Shown one piece after another: positions 15,978 to 25,415 of a stretch of DNA of 41,059 bases (position 1 is its first letter; each line of letters opens with the position of its first letter). Both the position numbers and the translations under genes were made by a program. The DNA lies in contig CAAFUR010000017.1 of assembly GCA_900766245.1 (NCBI GenBank), positions 1 to 41,059 of the forward strand. The letters run 5' to 3'. The notes beneath the pieces are model-generated. The model was not told the DNA's origin. It made no database searches and saw only the letters and a list, made by a program, of their open reading frames with translations. This DNA is from Veillonellaceae bacterium. Lineage in GTDB: Bacteria > Bacillota > Negativicutes > Veillonellales > Veillonellaceae.

Positions 15978-16756
15978 TGTGCCACCTCTTTTACCAATCG
16001 TTTAAACATGTTTTTTGCCATCTCTAAGCGATACTCTGCACTTGCATGTGAGTTACTTTGAAAGGATAAATCCTCTTGAATCAAGGTTACCGCTTCATCC
16101 AAAGCATCTAATCCTTTTTCATTGATTACCTGGCAAGCTTTTGTTGCTAATGCTGGTTTACCTGGTCGACAACCAATATATACCGAGTAGCCTTGATCAT
16201 CTAATCGTGCAGATCCCGTTAAATAAGGAAAATCTGAGGTAGATTTCCGTAATGCTTCAATCGCTACGGGTACTTCTTGTTTTGGCACAATAATTTCAAG
16301 TAATAAATCTCTTGTTCCATACGTTAAATATTGTTCTATCGGCATACGGCCCGCTTCAAACAAACGTACTTCTGCTCGTAATGCTAATAAGGCAGGAATA
16401 ATATCAGAGAAACCGAACTTTGCTGCTACCGATCCCCCCATGGTAGCCATACTGCGGAATTGAACACCCAAAATATCTTTCACAGCTTTTGGGAGCACTC
16501 CTCTACAGAATGTTTTAAATGGTTCGTACACCTCTACATCTCGTTGTGTAGCCATGGCACCAATGCGGTATTCCGTTTCGTCCTCTACAATATAACGGAG
16601 ACCTAATTCAGACAAGTCAATTACCATAGGCCATTTACGATTTCCCAATCGCGTCCAGCAACCACCTGCTAAAATAGGTGCCATCTTTTGCTTCACCATG
16701 AGTGCATGTGCCTCTTCTACTGTTTTAGGCTGTTGCACTTGCATAAACATAAGCAT
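15968..16756 (-). CDS. xdhB: Xanthine dehydrogenase FAD-binding subunit
   Basis: The 262-residue FAD subunit of the CoxM/XdhB type starts with MQVQQPKTVEEAHALM. A glycine-rich loop AGGCWTRLGNRKWP replaces the more usual AGGTDL. The second FAD loop is FRSMATMGGSVAAKFGFSDIIPALLAL. It receives electrons from the 2Fe-2S subunit and reduces NAD or another acceptor. AAGGAGG lies 7 bases before the ATG; an extended -10 (TGG-TACAAT) is visible about 40 bases upstream. It is the first gene of an eight-gene operon ending at 10006. Confidence 0.9.
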   Translation of the reverse strand: MLMFMQVQQPKTVEEAHALMVKQKMAPILAGGCWTRLGNRKWPMVIDLSELGLRYIVEDETEYRIGAMATQRDVEVYEPFKTFCRGVLPKAVKDILGVQFRSMATMGGSVAAKFGFSDIIPALLALRAEVRLFEAGRMPIEQYLTYGTRDLLLEIIVPKQEVPVAIEALRKSTSDFPYLTGSARLDDQGYSVYIGCRPGKPALATKACQVINEKGLDALDEAVTLIQEDLSFQSNSHASAEYRLEMAKNMFKRLVKEVAQWK

Positions 16757-16903
16757 ACTTATACCTCCTTACTCCGACATCTCTATACCTTTATTGTACC
16801 ATGTATATGAAGATTTTGGCATATGAATTATCTCAGATACTAAGCATCCATATATGCATAATCCATATACATCATAACTTACTAACAATCATGGAAATAA
16901 AAA

Positions 16904-16972
16904 TAGGCATACACAAACTACTTCGTACTCCAATGAATCTATCATTATGCGAGACTAGTTTATGTATGCCTA
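16904..16972 (-). terminator. Long-stem terminator after the DUF3343 gene
   Basis: TAGGCATACACAAACTA (16904-16920) pairs with TAGTTTATGTATGCCTA (16956-16972) at 16 of 17 positions. In the minus direction TTTTTATTT follows. The loop contains CTTCGTA and CATTATG inside AAAC...GTTT, echoing the cap of repeats R1-R4, so it may be a distant relative of that family. Confidence 0.6.
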
Positions 16973-17008
16973 ATATCAATTTTATATGAGATATAGTTTG
17001 CAAGCTGT

Positions 17009-17257
17009 TCAATTACTTTTATAGATCTCTCTATATCCTTCTCTTTGTTTCTCTACAACCTGCTCTATATCTTCTAAAATATCTTCAGGAATGTCCTCAA
17101 CAATGCATCGATCCACTTGGAAAATTGCGCATGTGCCACATGATGAGCTAAGCCAACGTGGAACAGGCTGTAAGTGTACCGCAATCGATGCTTGCTTACA
17201 AAATTGTTCAAATTGGATAGCCCCAAAGTGAGAATAAAACGTTGCTACATATTCCAT
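17009..17257 (-). CDS. DUF3343 protein (putative Se/S carrier-like)
   Basis: The 82-residue protein begins MEYVATFYSHFGAIQFEQ and has the family's conserved cysteine motif SSSCGTC (Cys40, Cys43). DUF3343 proteins occur beside YedE/YedF-type genes and are described as putative selenium or sulfur carriers. The start at 17257, one base after the upstream stop, is chosen because it gives the family's length and N-terminus; the longer frame reads back through the previous gene. Persulfide or perselenide relay is inferred from context. Confidence 0.82.
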   Translation of the reverse strand: MEYVATFYSHFGAIQFEQFCKQASIAVHLQPVPRWLSSSCGTCAIFQVDRCIVEDIPEDILEDIEQVVEKQREGYREIYKSN

Positions 17258-17258
17258 A

Positions 17259-17462
17259 TTATTGTTTTGTAATAGTGAGGATATACTCACCATTCTCTTC
17301 TTTAGACACGATTGTATAACCTTGAGCCAATACAAATCGAGTAATATTTTCTACCGCTGTTTTAGAGTCAGATTGCACAGTATATTCACTGTCACCTGAT
17401 GCCATTGCTTTTTGTACCATAATAACTGGTTCTGGGCAAGATAGTCCTCTTACATCAATCAT
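17259..17462 (-). CDS. TusA/YedF-like sulfur (selenium) carrier
   Basis: The 67-residue single-domain SirA/TusA-fold protein has the diagnostic MIDVRGLSCPEPVIMVQKA with the CPxP motif (Cys9). TusA proteins carry sulfur as a persulfide. Versions adjacent to YedE and cysteine desulfurases are associated with selenium metabolism. It lacks the extra C-terminal domain of full-length selenium-metabolism YedF proteins, a role perhaps filled by the adjacent DUF3343 gene. It lies 18 bases after yedE. Confidence 0.88.
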   Translation of the reverse strand: MIDVRGLSCPEPVIMVQKAMASGDSEYTVQSDSKTAVENITRFVLAQGYTIVSKEENGEYILTITKQ

Positions 17463-17480
17463 AATTACCTCCTAAATTTC

Positions 17481-18532
17481 CTATTTACGCATATTTTTAA
17501 CAGCAATAACTAAGGCAATCACAAAACCTACACCTACCGCAATTTGGCCCGCTACTGGAACACCTGTACCAGTGGCTGCTAATCCAAAATTGTGTGCGAA
17601 TGCTGCGCCTGCTGCTAATCCTACTACTGTAATCGCAGAATCGGAATTACCTTCACCAGACAAGATAAGTTGGCGTAATGGACATCCACCCATTAGTGTA
17701 CAGCATAAACCTGCTAAGGCCATACCTAAGAAGTTCCACAATCCATCTGTATGCGCAATTGGTTGTTTCACAAAACCAGGATGGAAGTTGCCAACGGAAA
17801 TGTTCACTAGGAACGCTGCTACAAGAATCGCAATAAAACCAAGAATTAATTTTGTTTCTTTAAATAAAATGATATCTCGGATACCACCTACCATACAAAG
17901 ACGGCTATATTGTGCCAAGCCACCTACGACTAAACCAGCTGCTAAAGAAATCCACAATGGAGCATGAATGGCACCTGGACCTTTTTCAGTAAAGAAAATG
18001 AACGCTGGCGCTGCCACCACAAGACCCAATAGAATCACCTGTGCTGCTGGCATAATATAGGAATCCATTTTAGATACAATGTACGTTCTACCCAAGGAAT
18101 ATCCACGTTTTAGGAATACTGTGCCTACTGCAATACCACCTGTAAATCCTAATAGACCCATGATTGCATTCCAGTCACCACCTGCTAAGCGCAAAATCAT
18201 ACGGAATGGACATCCCAAGAAAATAAGACAGCAATCATAGTAAAGAACCCTAAGGTAAATCGTGTTGCTGGAGCGGAACCACCTTTAGCAGATCGCTCTC
18301 CACGGAACCAAGATAGTAAAAAGGCTCCTAACACTAATCCAATAATCTCTGGACGAATGTATTGTACTGGTGCTGCTCTATGCAGACCCAAGCCTCCTAC
18401 AGAATCACGAATGAAACAGGCAATACAAAAACCCATATTTTGTGGGTTTCCTGCTAGCACTAACAAACTAGCAATAGCTCCAATAATTAATCCAGCAATA
18501 ATAATTCTTTGCTTTTCACTTACTACACTCAT
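17481..18532 (-). pseudogene. yedE: YedE family putative selenium transporter, interrupted by a frameshift
   Basis: Two overlapping frames together form one YedE protein of about 350 residues. The N-terminal part (18532 to 18197) starts MSVVSEKQRIIIAG with an AGGAGAGG site and ends prematurely in ...SWDVHSV. The C-terminal part (to 17481) resumes one frame over with LGCPFRMILRLAGGDWN and later LMGGCPLRQLILSGEGNSDSA, the two GCPxR motifs of the family. The shift falls in or next to a run of four A (plus strand 18220-18223); one more base there would restore LFFLGCPFR. The C-terminal part has no credible start of its own (TTG only). The sequence may be a true mutation, an assembly error or a recoding site. 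About nine membrane segments are expected. Confidence 0.8.
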
Positions 18533-18596
18533 AGTACCTCTCCTACTAAACATTACCTCTTCGACTAGTTTACTTTGGTCCCTACAAATTGATATT

Positions 18597-18626
18597 TTGC
18601 ACGCATTACTTTATACTAAATATAAT
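18597..18626 (+). promoter_or_regulatory. Promoter of the cysteine desulfurase gene
   Basis: -35 TTGCAC (18597-18602) and -10 TATAAT (18621-18626) are separated by 18 bp, about 25 bp ahead of the start codon. The region lies between the divergent yedE and desulfurase genes. Confidence 0.55.
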
Positions 18627-18651
18627 ATACATATTAAAAGGAGTTATAATT

Positions 18652-19812
18652 ATGAAGTCTATCTATGCAGATAATAGCAGTACCTCTTTCCCGAAAGCGC
18701 CAACTGTAGCGCAATCTATGTATGATTACATTTCCAATAATGGAGCTTCTGTCCATCGCTCCTCTAACGAAGATGCGTACCAAGTGGAACGTTTAATCCT
18801 AGAAACACGCCAACAGTTACAACAACTATTAGGTGGACCTAGTCCAAAATACGTCATCTTTACTCCCAATGTGACCACTAGTCTAAATATGGTCTTACAA
18901 GGTCTTTTCTCCGCCGGTGATCACCTCCTAATTTCTAGCTTGGAGCATAACGCAGTGATGCGCCCACTCCATCAATTATCTATGAAAGGTGTATCTTACT
19001 CCACCATTCCAAGCACACCTGAAGGTGAAATGATTACCTCTACCTTAGAATCACTTCTCTTGCCTACTACAAAGGCCATTCTAGTGACTCACGTCTCTAA
19101 TGTATGTGGTACCATTCAACCCATTGCCGAAATTGGTGCATTTTGTAAAGAACATAATCTATTGTGTATCGTAGATGCTGCCCAATCTGCTGGCATCTTA
19201 CCTATCCATATGAAAGAGATGAATATTGACATCCTGTGCTTTACCGGTCATAAAGGATTATTAGGCCCCCAAGGGATTGGTGGATTTCTCCTTACCAAAG
19301 ATGTAGCCCATCAAATACAGCCCCTACTAAGTGGTGGTACTGGTAGTTTCTCTCACGCCTTAGAGATTCCCACTACCTTTCCCGATCGCTTTGAACCTGG
19401 CACTCCTAATATCCCCGGCATTATCGGTCTTCATGCTAGTTTGTCCTATCTCCATACAGTAGGCATCGATTACATTTACCAACACGAATTATCTTTGACC
19501 AAACAATTTCTATATGGATTACAAGAACTTCCAAAGTATACGATTCACGGTATTCCCGATATTCGCAATCGGACAGCAGTGATTTCTATTTCTCCTACTC
19601 ATTGTGATCCAGCGGAACTGGCACACAATCTAGAACAAACTTATCACATTATCACTAGAGTTGGTTTGCACTGCGCTCCTACAGCTCATCAAGTACTAGG
19701 CACCTATCCTAGAGGCACTATTCGCTTTTCATTTGGTTACCACAACACATCTGATGAGGTAGACTTTATCTTAAATAGCTTGGAGCTATTACAACACAAA
19801 CACCTCTTATAG
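18652..19812 (+). CDS. Class V aminotransferase-fold cysteine desulfurase / selenocysteine lyase (EF2568 family)
   Basis: The 386-residue PLP enzyme starts MKSIYADNSSTSFPKAP and has the PLP lysine in FTGHKGLLGPQG (Lys201). The catalytic cysteine is in RVGLHCAPTAHQ (Cys341), the pattern of the EF2568-type family. Family members release S or Se from cysteine or selenocysteine. Its divergent position next to yedE/TusA/DUF3343 and near yqeB-yqeC suggests it feeds selenium (or sulfur) to the Mo hydroxylase cofactor. The start is set by AAAAGGAG seven bases upstream; the longer frame upstream is unrelated. No selD gene is nearby. Confidence 0.88.
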   Translation: MKSIYADNSSTSFPKAPTVAQSMYDYISNNGASVHRSSNEDAYQVERLILETRQQLQQLLGGPSPKYVIFTPNVTTSLNMVLQGLFSAGDHLLISSLEHNAVMRPLHQLSMKGVSYSTIPSTPEGEMITSTLESLLLPTTKAILVTHVSNVCGTIQPIAEIGAFCKEHNLLCIVDAAQSAGILPIHMKEMNIDILCFTGHKGLLGPQGIGGFLLTKDVAHQIQPLLSGGTGSFSHALEIPTTFPDRFEPGTPNIPGIIGLHASLSYLHTVGIDYIYQHELSLTKQFLYGLQELPKYTIHGIPDIRNRTAVISISPTHCDPAELAHNLEQTYHIITRVGLHCAPTAHQVLGTYPRGTIRFSFGYHNTSDEVDFILNSLELLQHKHLL

Positions 19813-19838
19813 CTAGAATATTACATATTAAAAATAAA

Positions 19839-19872
19839 GTAAGCACCAATTATACATATAATTGGTGCTTAC
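19839..19872. terminator. Bidirectional terminator
   Basis: A perfect 15-bp stem GTAAGCACCAATTAT (19839-19853) pairs with 19858-19872. It is A-rich on the left and followed by CTATTTT, and separates the convergent desulfurase and purine permease genes. Confidence 0.78.
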
Positions 19873-19948
19873 CTATTTTCGTGCTACTTTCTGTATAAAG
19901 AAAACACTTATATATGTAACCTAACTCTAACCATATATAATATTGTGA

Positions 19949-21349
19949 TTAAATGGATCGATTTCTACGAACTTTACGTTCTGCTTTCCATTTATCTAAT
20001 CGAGCAATTGCTTTTTCACGACGTGTTGCTTGTACTACATGTGTTTCATTCCCATAGCCATTCAACAATACATTAAGAGCCACTGCCATCAAGCTGCCAA
20101 ATGTAATACCACTGTGAAGAACAATTTTTAGCCATTCAGGGAAATGATCATAGAATGTTGGAACTGCCAAAGGAATCATACTCACACCAATACTGATTGC
20201 TACAATCATAAGGTTGTAAGTGCCATCAAATTGTACTTTAGACAAAGAACGAATACCACTAGCGATAATCATACCAAACATAGCCACACCAGCACCACCT
20301 AATACAGGATTAGGAATACTTGCTACAACAGCCGCCATTTTAGGGAATAAGCCTAATAACACTAAGATAACGCCAGATGCTGCCACTACGAAACGACTTT
20401 TTACATTGGTTACTGCTACAAGGCCAACGTTTTGTGCGAATGCGGTATGAGGGAAGCTATTTAATAAGCCACCAATCATAGTTGCAAAGCCGTCTGCTCG
20501 TAAACAAGCTGCTAATTCTTTCTTACCAATTGGTTTTTCTACAATTTCGCCTATAGCAATACAGTCACCAGTTGTTTCTGTCATAACAACTAACATAACA
20601 ATGACCATAGAAATTATGGATGAAAATTCAAATGTTGGCCAGCCAAAAGCAAGTGGTGTAACTACTGCAAACCATTCAGCTTCACCAACGGCCCCTAAGT
20701 TAGCTACACCAAGTGCCATTGACACTAATGTTCCCACTACTAAACCTACTAAAACTGCTACATTACTCCAGAAGCCTTTACCAAATCGATACACAGCTAC
20801 CACGATAACTAATGTTAAGATAGCTAGAAATAAATTGACAGGGTTCGCAAAATCAGGAGAACTAGGATTACCTCCCCCTACCCAACGAACGGATACTGGC
20901 ATCAAGGTAATACCGATAATTGTAATAATGGTACCTGTTACTACAGGTGGAAAAAAGCGGATTAAACGACTAAATAAATGGGAAATCAAGAATGTAACTA
21001 TCCCTGCTACAATAACGGCCCCATAAATACTTGTCATCCCATGTTCCTGACCAATTAAAATCATAGGGGATACTGCGGCAAATGTAATCCCTTGAATCAA
21101 AGGAATTTTTGCGCCGATTTTCCAAAACCCTAATGTTTGAATCAATGTAGCGATCCCACAAGTAAATAAGTCTGCATTAATTAATTGAATCAATTGCGCT
21201 CCTGATAAGTGCATAGCTTGAGCTATAATAATTGGAACCGCTACTGCTCCAGCATACATGGCTAATACGTGTTGTAAGCCGTAGGCAAACAATTTAGGAA
21301 TGGGTAACATTCCATCTACATGATTAACTCCCTGAATTTGATGTGCCAT
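19949..21349 (-). CDS. NCS2 family purine (xanthine/urate) permease
   Basis: The 466-residue protein has 12 to 14 membrane segments typical of the nucleobase-cation symporter-2 family. Visible motifs are YGLQHVLAMYAGAVAVP near the N-terminus, VVMTETTGDCIAIGE, and NSFPHTAFAQNVGLVAVTNV, which are characteristic of xanthine/uric acid carriers (PbuX/UacT/YgfU group). It is the last gene of the purine catabolic operon, after the fused Mo hydroxylase. The ATG at 21349 is preferred over a GTG three codons upstream because of the GAGGTG spacing. Substrate specificity (xanthine versus urate) is inferred from context. Confidence 0.9.
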   Translation of the reverse strand: MAHQIQGVNHVDGMLPIPKLFAYGLQHVLAMYAGAVAVPIIIAQAMHLSGAQLIQLINADLFTCGIATLIQTLGFWKIGAKIPLIQGITFAAVSPMILIGQEHGMTSIYGAVIVAGIVTFLISHLFSRLIRFFPPVVTGTIITIIGITLMPVSVRWVGGGNPSSPDFANPVNLFLAILTLVIVVAVYRFGKGFWSNVAVLVGLVVGTLVSMALGVANLGAVGEAEWFAVVTPLAFGWPTFEFSSIISMVIVMLVVMTETTGDCIAIGEIVEKPIGKKELAACLRADGFATMIGGLLNSFPHTAFAQNVGLVAVTNVKSRFVVAASGVILVLLGLFPKMAAVVASIPNPVLGGAGVAMFGMIIASGIRSLSKVQFDGTYNLMIVAISIGVSMIPLAVPTFYDHFPEWLKIVLHSGITFGSLMAVALNVLLNGYGNETHVVQATRREKAIARLDKWKAERKVRRNRSI

Positions 21350-21430
21350 ATGAATCACCTCATATTACTTAATAGAATATACTAGTCTTATGCTTATGTC
21401 ATGTTTTGAATATTCCACATCATCTTATGC

Positions 21431-21458
21431 TGTAGCAAGCACTCCCATACTTGCTACA
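21431..21458. other. Intercistronic hairpin upstream of the permease gene
   Basis: TGTAGCAAG and CTTGCTACA form a perfect 9-bp stem in the gap between the Mo hydroxylase and permease genes. There is no T tract, so it is not a good terminator; it may be a processing or stabilising element. No purine riboswitch core was found. Confidence 0.35.
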
Positions 21459-21500
21459 ACATCGAACTTCATAGACCTAGCACACTCTCTCCCTTACTGA

Positions 21501-24050
21501 TTATTTTCGATATCCAGTTTTCTCAAGTGGTAAAGAACGACGTTCCATACCGTCCAAACGATTATATGCATTGGCAATAGCTGGAGCAATTGGGATACTG
21601 CTGATTTCCCCAATACCTTTCGCACCATATGCATATTGATCTGGCGTACCTTTTTCTATGAATGTACATTTGATTTCTGGGCGTTGTGTAGCTCTTAACA
21701 AGCCTAATGTGCCATATTTTGTAACTACCTTACCTTCATTGTATTTGAAGTCTTCTGTTACACCATAGCCCATCCCCATGATTGTGCCACCTTCAACTTG
21801 ACCTTCACAAGATTGAGGGTTAACTACTCGACCTACATCATAAGCCACATGAATTTCACTTACTTTGTTATCATCTCCAATCGTAGCTACGCAAGCTCCA
21901 TATCCATAAGCTACATGGCTCTTAGGATGCTTTTTGTCCGAATCGAATGGATCCGTAACACCGAGGAACTCTTCGTATATTTCTTTTCCTTCAAGGTCTG
22001 CTAACGTTTGAGTTTTCAATAATTCTGCCAATTTTTCAGCAGCTCTACGTGTTGCTTCCCCTGTAAATACCGTTTGTCTAGATGCTGTAGTGGTACCAGA
22101 GTTTGGTGTCCGTTCTGTATCTGGTGCTTCTACTACAATTTGTTCTGGTGAAAGTTTCGTAGCTTCTACCACAATTTGTGCCGCCACTGTACCTACACCT
22201 TGACCAATACATGCTGCGGATGTACGAATACGAACTTTACCGTCACGAACCTCTAGGATAACGCGTCCTGTATCTGGTAAACCTACACCAACACCACTAT
22301 TTTTCATGCAAATGGCAAGCCCTGTACGATCGCTGGCATAATACGAATCTTTAACGGCTTCCAAACATTCCACAATGCCTGTATCTTGAGTACATACTTG
22401 TCCATTTGGTAAGTAATCACCAGGTCGTACCGCATTTTTATAGCGGAATTCCCAAGGATCCATACCTACTTCTTTAGCTAGTAAATCAATATTTACTTCT
22501 TGCCCAAAAATCGTTTGTGTTACACCAAATCCACGGAATGCACCACCAGGTACTGTATTCGTATATACACAAATACCATCCATCGAGAAGTTTTCAAAAT
22601 TATATGGTCCGCTAGAGTGTGTACCTGCCCGTTGTAATACCGGTCCACCTAAGGACGCATAAGCTCCACAATTAGAAACAATTTTTACTTTTGTAGCTAC
22701 TAATTTACCTTCTGCATCACAAGCTGTAGTAATATCCATTTCCATGGCATGGCGTTTTGTATGTACTTCTAAACTTTCTTGTCGAGTTAACTGTACTTTC
22801 GTTGGAAGTCCCGTTTTCCAAGCTACAAGTGCTGCATGATGTTGCACACTCATATCTTCTTTACCACCAAATCCACCACCTACTAGCATGCTGTGGACTT
22901 TTACTTTGGATACATCCAACTCCAACATACGAGCTACTTCACGTTGATCATCATATATACTTTGGCTGCCTGTATAGAGTTGAACTCCATCTTCAGTTTT
23001 CACTGCAATAGCACACTCTGGCTCCATAAACGCATGATCTGTTTGTGGTGTAGAATAATGGCGAGTAACCACATGCGCCGCATTGGCAATTGCTTCATCT
23101 GCATTACCACGACTTAATGATTGATGCGACAAAATATTACCATTCGGATGTAATTGAGGCGCCCCTTCTGCTAAAGCCTCTTCTGGAGTGACTACAGGTG
23201 TCAATTCTGTATAGTCTACGGTCACTAAATTACATACTTCTTGTAAATATTGTTTTTCTTTTACCGCAACTACTGCAATAGCATCGCCCACATAGCGAGT
23301 AATATCTCCTTCTGCAATCATTACGTCCCAATCTGGAACAATATGACCTGTTTTATTAAAAGGTACATCTTTAGCAGTTAATACTGTTACGCATTGAGGA
23401 TGTGCCAAAGCTTCTTCAATATGAATTGCATCTACACGAGCCCTTGGATATTTAGAGCGAATAGCTTTTGCATAAATCATGCCATCCACTACCATATCAT
23501 CTACGTATAAACCTGTACCCAATGCTTTCTCCATCGCATCAACACGATGCAACCGAGACCCAACCGTTCCGTCTGCATCATTTTTAGGAACAGGTGCATT
23601 CTCTTTAAACATACGAGCTGCTAATAAAATAGCATCTTCAATCTTTACGTATCCTGTACAACGACAAATATTGCCCAGTAAAGCTTTTTGAACATCTGCT
23701 CTTGTAGGCTCTAGTGTAGTATCTAATAATGCTTTAGCACTGATAATCATGCCTGGAATACAGAAACCACATTGCACAGCTCCACACTCTGCGAAAGCAT
23801 ATACATACACATCTTTTTCACGTTCAGTAAGGCCTTCAATCGTAATAATTGATTTACCTTCCATTTGTGAAACTTTGCCTATACAAGCTTTTACTTTTTT
23901 CCCATCAATGAGAATTGTACAAGCCCCACAAGCACCTGCACTACAACCATCCTTTGTTCCGGTTAAGCGTAGATCGTCACGAAGATAGTCCATTAAGCGC
24001 TTATCTTCTTCTACCTCTCGCCAAACACCGTTGACCTGAAATCGGTACAT
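21501..24050 (-). CDS. xdhD: Selenium-dependent-type xanthine dehydrogenase, fused 2Fe-2S and Mo domains
   Basis: The 849-residue enzyme has a 2Fe-2S domain at the N-terminus (Cys36, 41, 44, 56 and Cys94, 97, 129, 131) fused to the Mo-binding domain (from about residue 165). The latter has GGGFGGKED, GGAFRGFGVTQ, IGQGVGT, TTTASRQT and YGAKGIGEISS. Its length and fusion match the selenium-dependent xanthine dehydrogenase family. There is no FAD domain. It likely hydroxylates or dehydroxylates a purine in the catabolic route. A GGGAGG site precedes it, 18 bases after the hydantoinase gene. The presence of selenium is inferred from the family and the yqeB/yqeC genes nearby. Confidence 0.9.
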   Translation of the reverse strand: MYRFQVNGVWREVEEDKRLMDYLRDDLRLTGTKDGCSAGACGACTILIDGKKVKACIGKVSQMEGKSIITIEGLTEREKDVYVYAFAECGAVQCGFCIPGMIISAKALLDTTLEPTRADVQKALLGNICRCTGYVKIEDAILLAARMFKENAPVPKNDADGTVGSRLHRVDAMEKALGTGLYVDDMVVDGMIYAKAIRSKYPRARVDAIHIEEALAHPQCVTVLTAKDVPFNKTGHIVPDWDVMIAEGDITRYVGDAIAVVAVKEKQYLQEVCNLVTVDYTELTPVVTPEEALAEGAPQLHPNGNILSHQSLSRGNADEAIANAAHVVTRHYSTPQTDHAFMEPECAIAVKTEDGVQLYTGSQSIYDDQREVARMLELDVSKVKVHSMLVGGGFGGKEDMSVQHHAALVAWKTGLPTKVQLTRQESLEVHTKRHAMEMDITTACDAEGKLVATKVKIVSNCGAYASLGGPVLQRAGTHSSGPYNFENFSMDGICVYTNTVPGGAFRGFGVTQTIFGQEVNIDLLAKEVGMDPWEFRYKNAVRPGDYLPNGQVCTQDTGIVECLEAVKDSYYASDRTGLAICMKNSGVGVGLPDTGRVILEVRDGKVRIRTSAACIGQGVGTVAAQIVVEATKLSPEQIVVEAPDTERTPNSGTTTASRQTVFTGEATRRAAEKLAELLKTQTLADLEGKEIYEEFLGVTDPFDSDKKHPKSHVAYGYGACVATIGDDNKVSEIHVAYDVGRVVNPQSCEGQVEGGTIMGMGYGVTEDFKYNEGKVVTKYGTLGLLRATQRPEIKCTFIEKGTPDQYAYGAKGIGEISSIPIAPAIANAYNRLDGMERRSLPLEKTGYRK

Positions 24051-24068
24051 ACAGAGACCTCCCTCCGA

Positions 24069-25415
24069 TTATTGTTGGAATTCCCCTTTATAGGCTTCCA
24101 CTAATTTTCTATTTTGCACCACATGGTGTCCACGTAAAAACACATCATCTATTCGACCATGTACAGTCATTCCCTCATAAGGTGTATAGTCTGACCGACT
24201 ATGAGTTGTATCCGAAGTCATACATTCTGTTACATCCGGTGAAAGTATCACAATATCCGCATCACTTCCTACCTGTAACGTTCCTTTTTTTGGATATAAT
24301 CCATATAACTTAGCTGGTGTTTCGCTAGTTAATTTCATATATTCTACAGGGTCGATTCGTCCACTATGAACAAACATATCCCACATTAGAATCATCCGCT
24401 CTTCTACACCTGGCAAACCACCTGGTGTTTTCGTAAAGTCACCAAGACCCTGCGCTTTTTGCGCTAATGTATAATTGCAGTGATCCGTACATAAAGTTTG
24501 GAAAACTCCACGTTCTACCGCTGCTTGCAAAATCTCCACATCTCTTTGTTTTCTAAGAGGTGGACTTAAGATATATCTCAATCCTTTTCCATCCGGCTGA
24601 TTATACAATTCATCTGTCAGTAATAAGTATTGAGGACAGGTTTCACAGGTCACTTTTGCCCCATTCTTTCTGCGTTCCTCAATCACATCTAATCCTGCTG
24701 CAGAGCTCACATGTACAATATGTACTGGATAATCTGCTAATTCCCCTAGTCGAATGAAACGATGCATTGCTTCTGCTTCTATGGTATCTGGTTTTGAAAG
24801 CGGATGATACTTTGCTTCTGTATCTCCTTCCTCTCTCATTTCCTGTACCTTAGCTGCAATCATCGCTCCATTCTCACAGTGGGCTGCCACCAACGCACCG
24901 GTTGGAGCGATTGCTTTGATTGCTTCATAAATTGACCGATCGTCAATACTAAAGCTGTAGGCCATATATACTTTGAAGGATGCGACGCCTTCTTCAACGA
25001 CCTTAGGAATTTCCGCTGCTACTTGCTCATTCATATCTAATAATTCCATATGAAATTTATAGTCACAAGAGCAACGTCCTTCCGCCCGTTTCTTATCGCG
25101 TCGCAAACCTTCTAACAAAGATTCTTCAAAAGGCGATGCAAAATTAATAATCGTCGTGGTCCCCCCCATAATGGCTGCTTTTGTACCACTTTCAAAATCG
25201 TCTGCCGTGGTGGCAAAAGCGTTGGTCATTTCAAAATGGGTATGTGTATCGATTCCTCCAGGCAACACATAGCGCCCTTTTGCATCGATTCGTACATCTC
25301 CTGGTTTTGCCTCAATATGAGGAGCTACCTCTACAATTGTATCGTTTTCAATTGCTATCGTCCCTTGCATGACTCCCGTTGGGAGTACAAGATATCCTTG
25401 TTCAATGAGTATCAT
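24069..25415 (-). CDS. hydA: Hydantoinase/dihydropyrimidinase
   Basis: The 448-residue metal-dependent amidohydrolase has the metal-binding GGIDTHTHFEM, the carboxylated-lysine segment EEGVASFKVYMAYS, HCENGAMI and HVSSAAGLDVI. The C-terminal GSDADIVI beta-strand is typical of the dihydropyrimidinase/D-hydantoinase group (HyuA/YgeZ-like). It would open a cyclic ureide formed during purine breakdown. The start ATG at 25415 overlaps the ygfK-like stop by 14 bases (coupled translation). An upstream TTG was rejected because its ribosome site has no spacing. Confidence 0.92.
   Translation of the reverse strand: MILIEQGYLVLPTGVMQGTIAIENDTIVEVAPHIEAKPGDVRIDAKGRYVLPGGIDTHTHFEMTNAFATTADDFESGTKAAIMGGTTTIINFASPFEESLLEGLRRDKKRAEGRCSCDYKFHMELLDMNEQVAAEIPKVVEEGVASFKVYMAYSFSIDDRSIYEAIKAIAPTGALVAAHCENGAMIAAKVQEMREEGDTEAKYHPLSKPDTIEAEAMHRFIRLGELADYPVHIVHVSSAAGLDVIEERRKNGAKVTCETCPQYLLLTDELYNQPDGKGLRYILSPPLRKQRDVEILQAAVERGVFQTLCTDHCNYTLAQKAQGLGDFTKTPGGLPGVEERMILMWDMFVHSGRIDPVEYMKLTSETPAKLYGLYPKKGTLQVGSDADIVILSPDVTECMTSDTTHSRSDYTPYEGMTVHGRIDDVFLRGHHVVQNRKLVEAYKGEFQQ

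Noticed and set aside
18197..18220. In-frame TGA ending the first yedE part as a selenocysteine codon
   Set aside because: The homologous continuation (LGCPFR...) is in a different frame, so readthrough of the TGA would not restore YedE.
18215..18230. Programmed ribosomal frameshift in yedE
   Set aside because: No canonical slippery heptamer, stimulatory stem or internal Shine-Dalgarno is evident; a mutation or base-call error in the A run is simpler, though not excluded.
21350..21500. Purine riboswitch ahead of the permease gene
   Set aside because: Only a 9-bp hairpin without the conserved purine-aptamer core was found.
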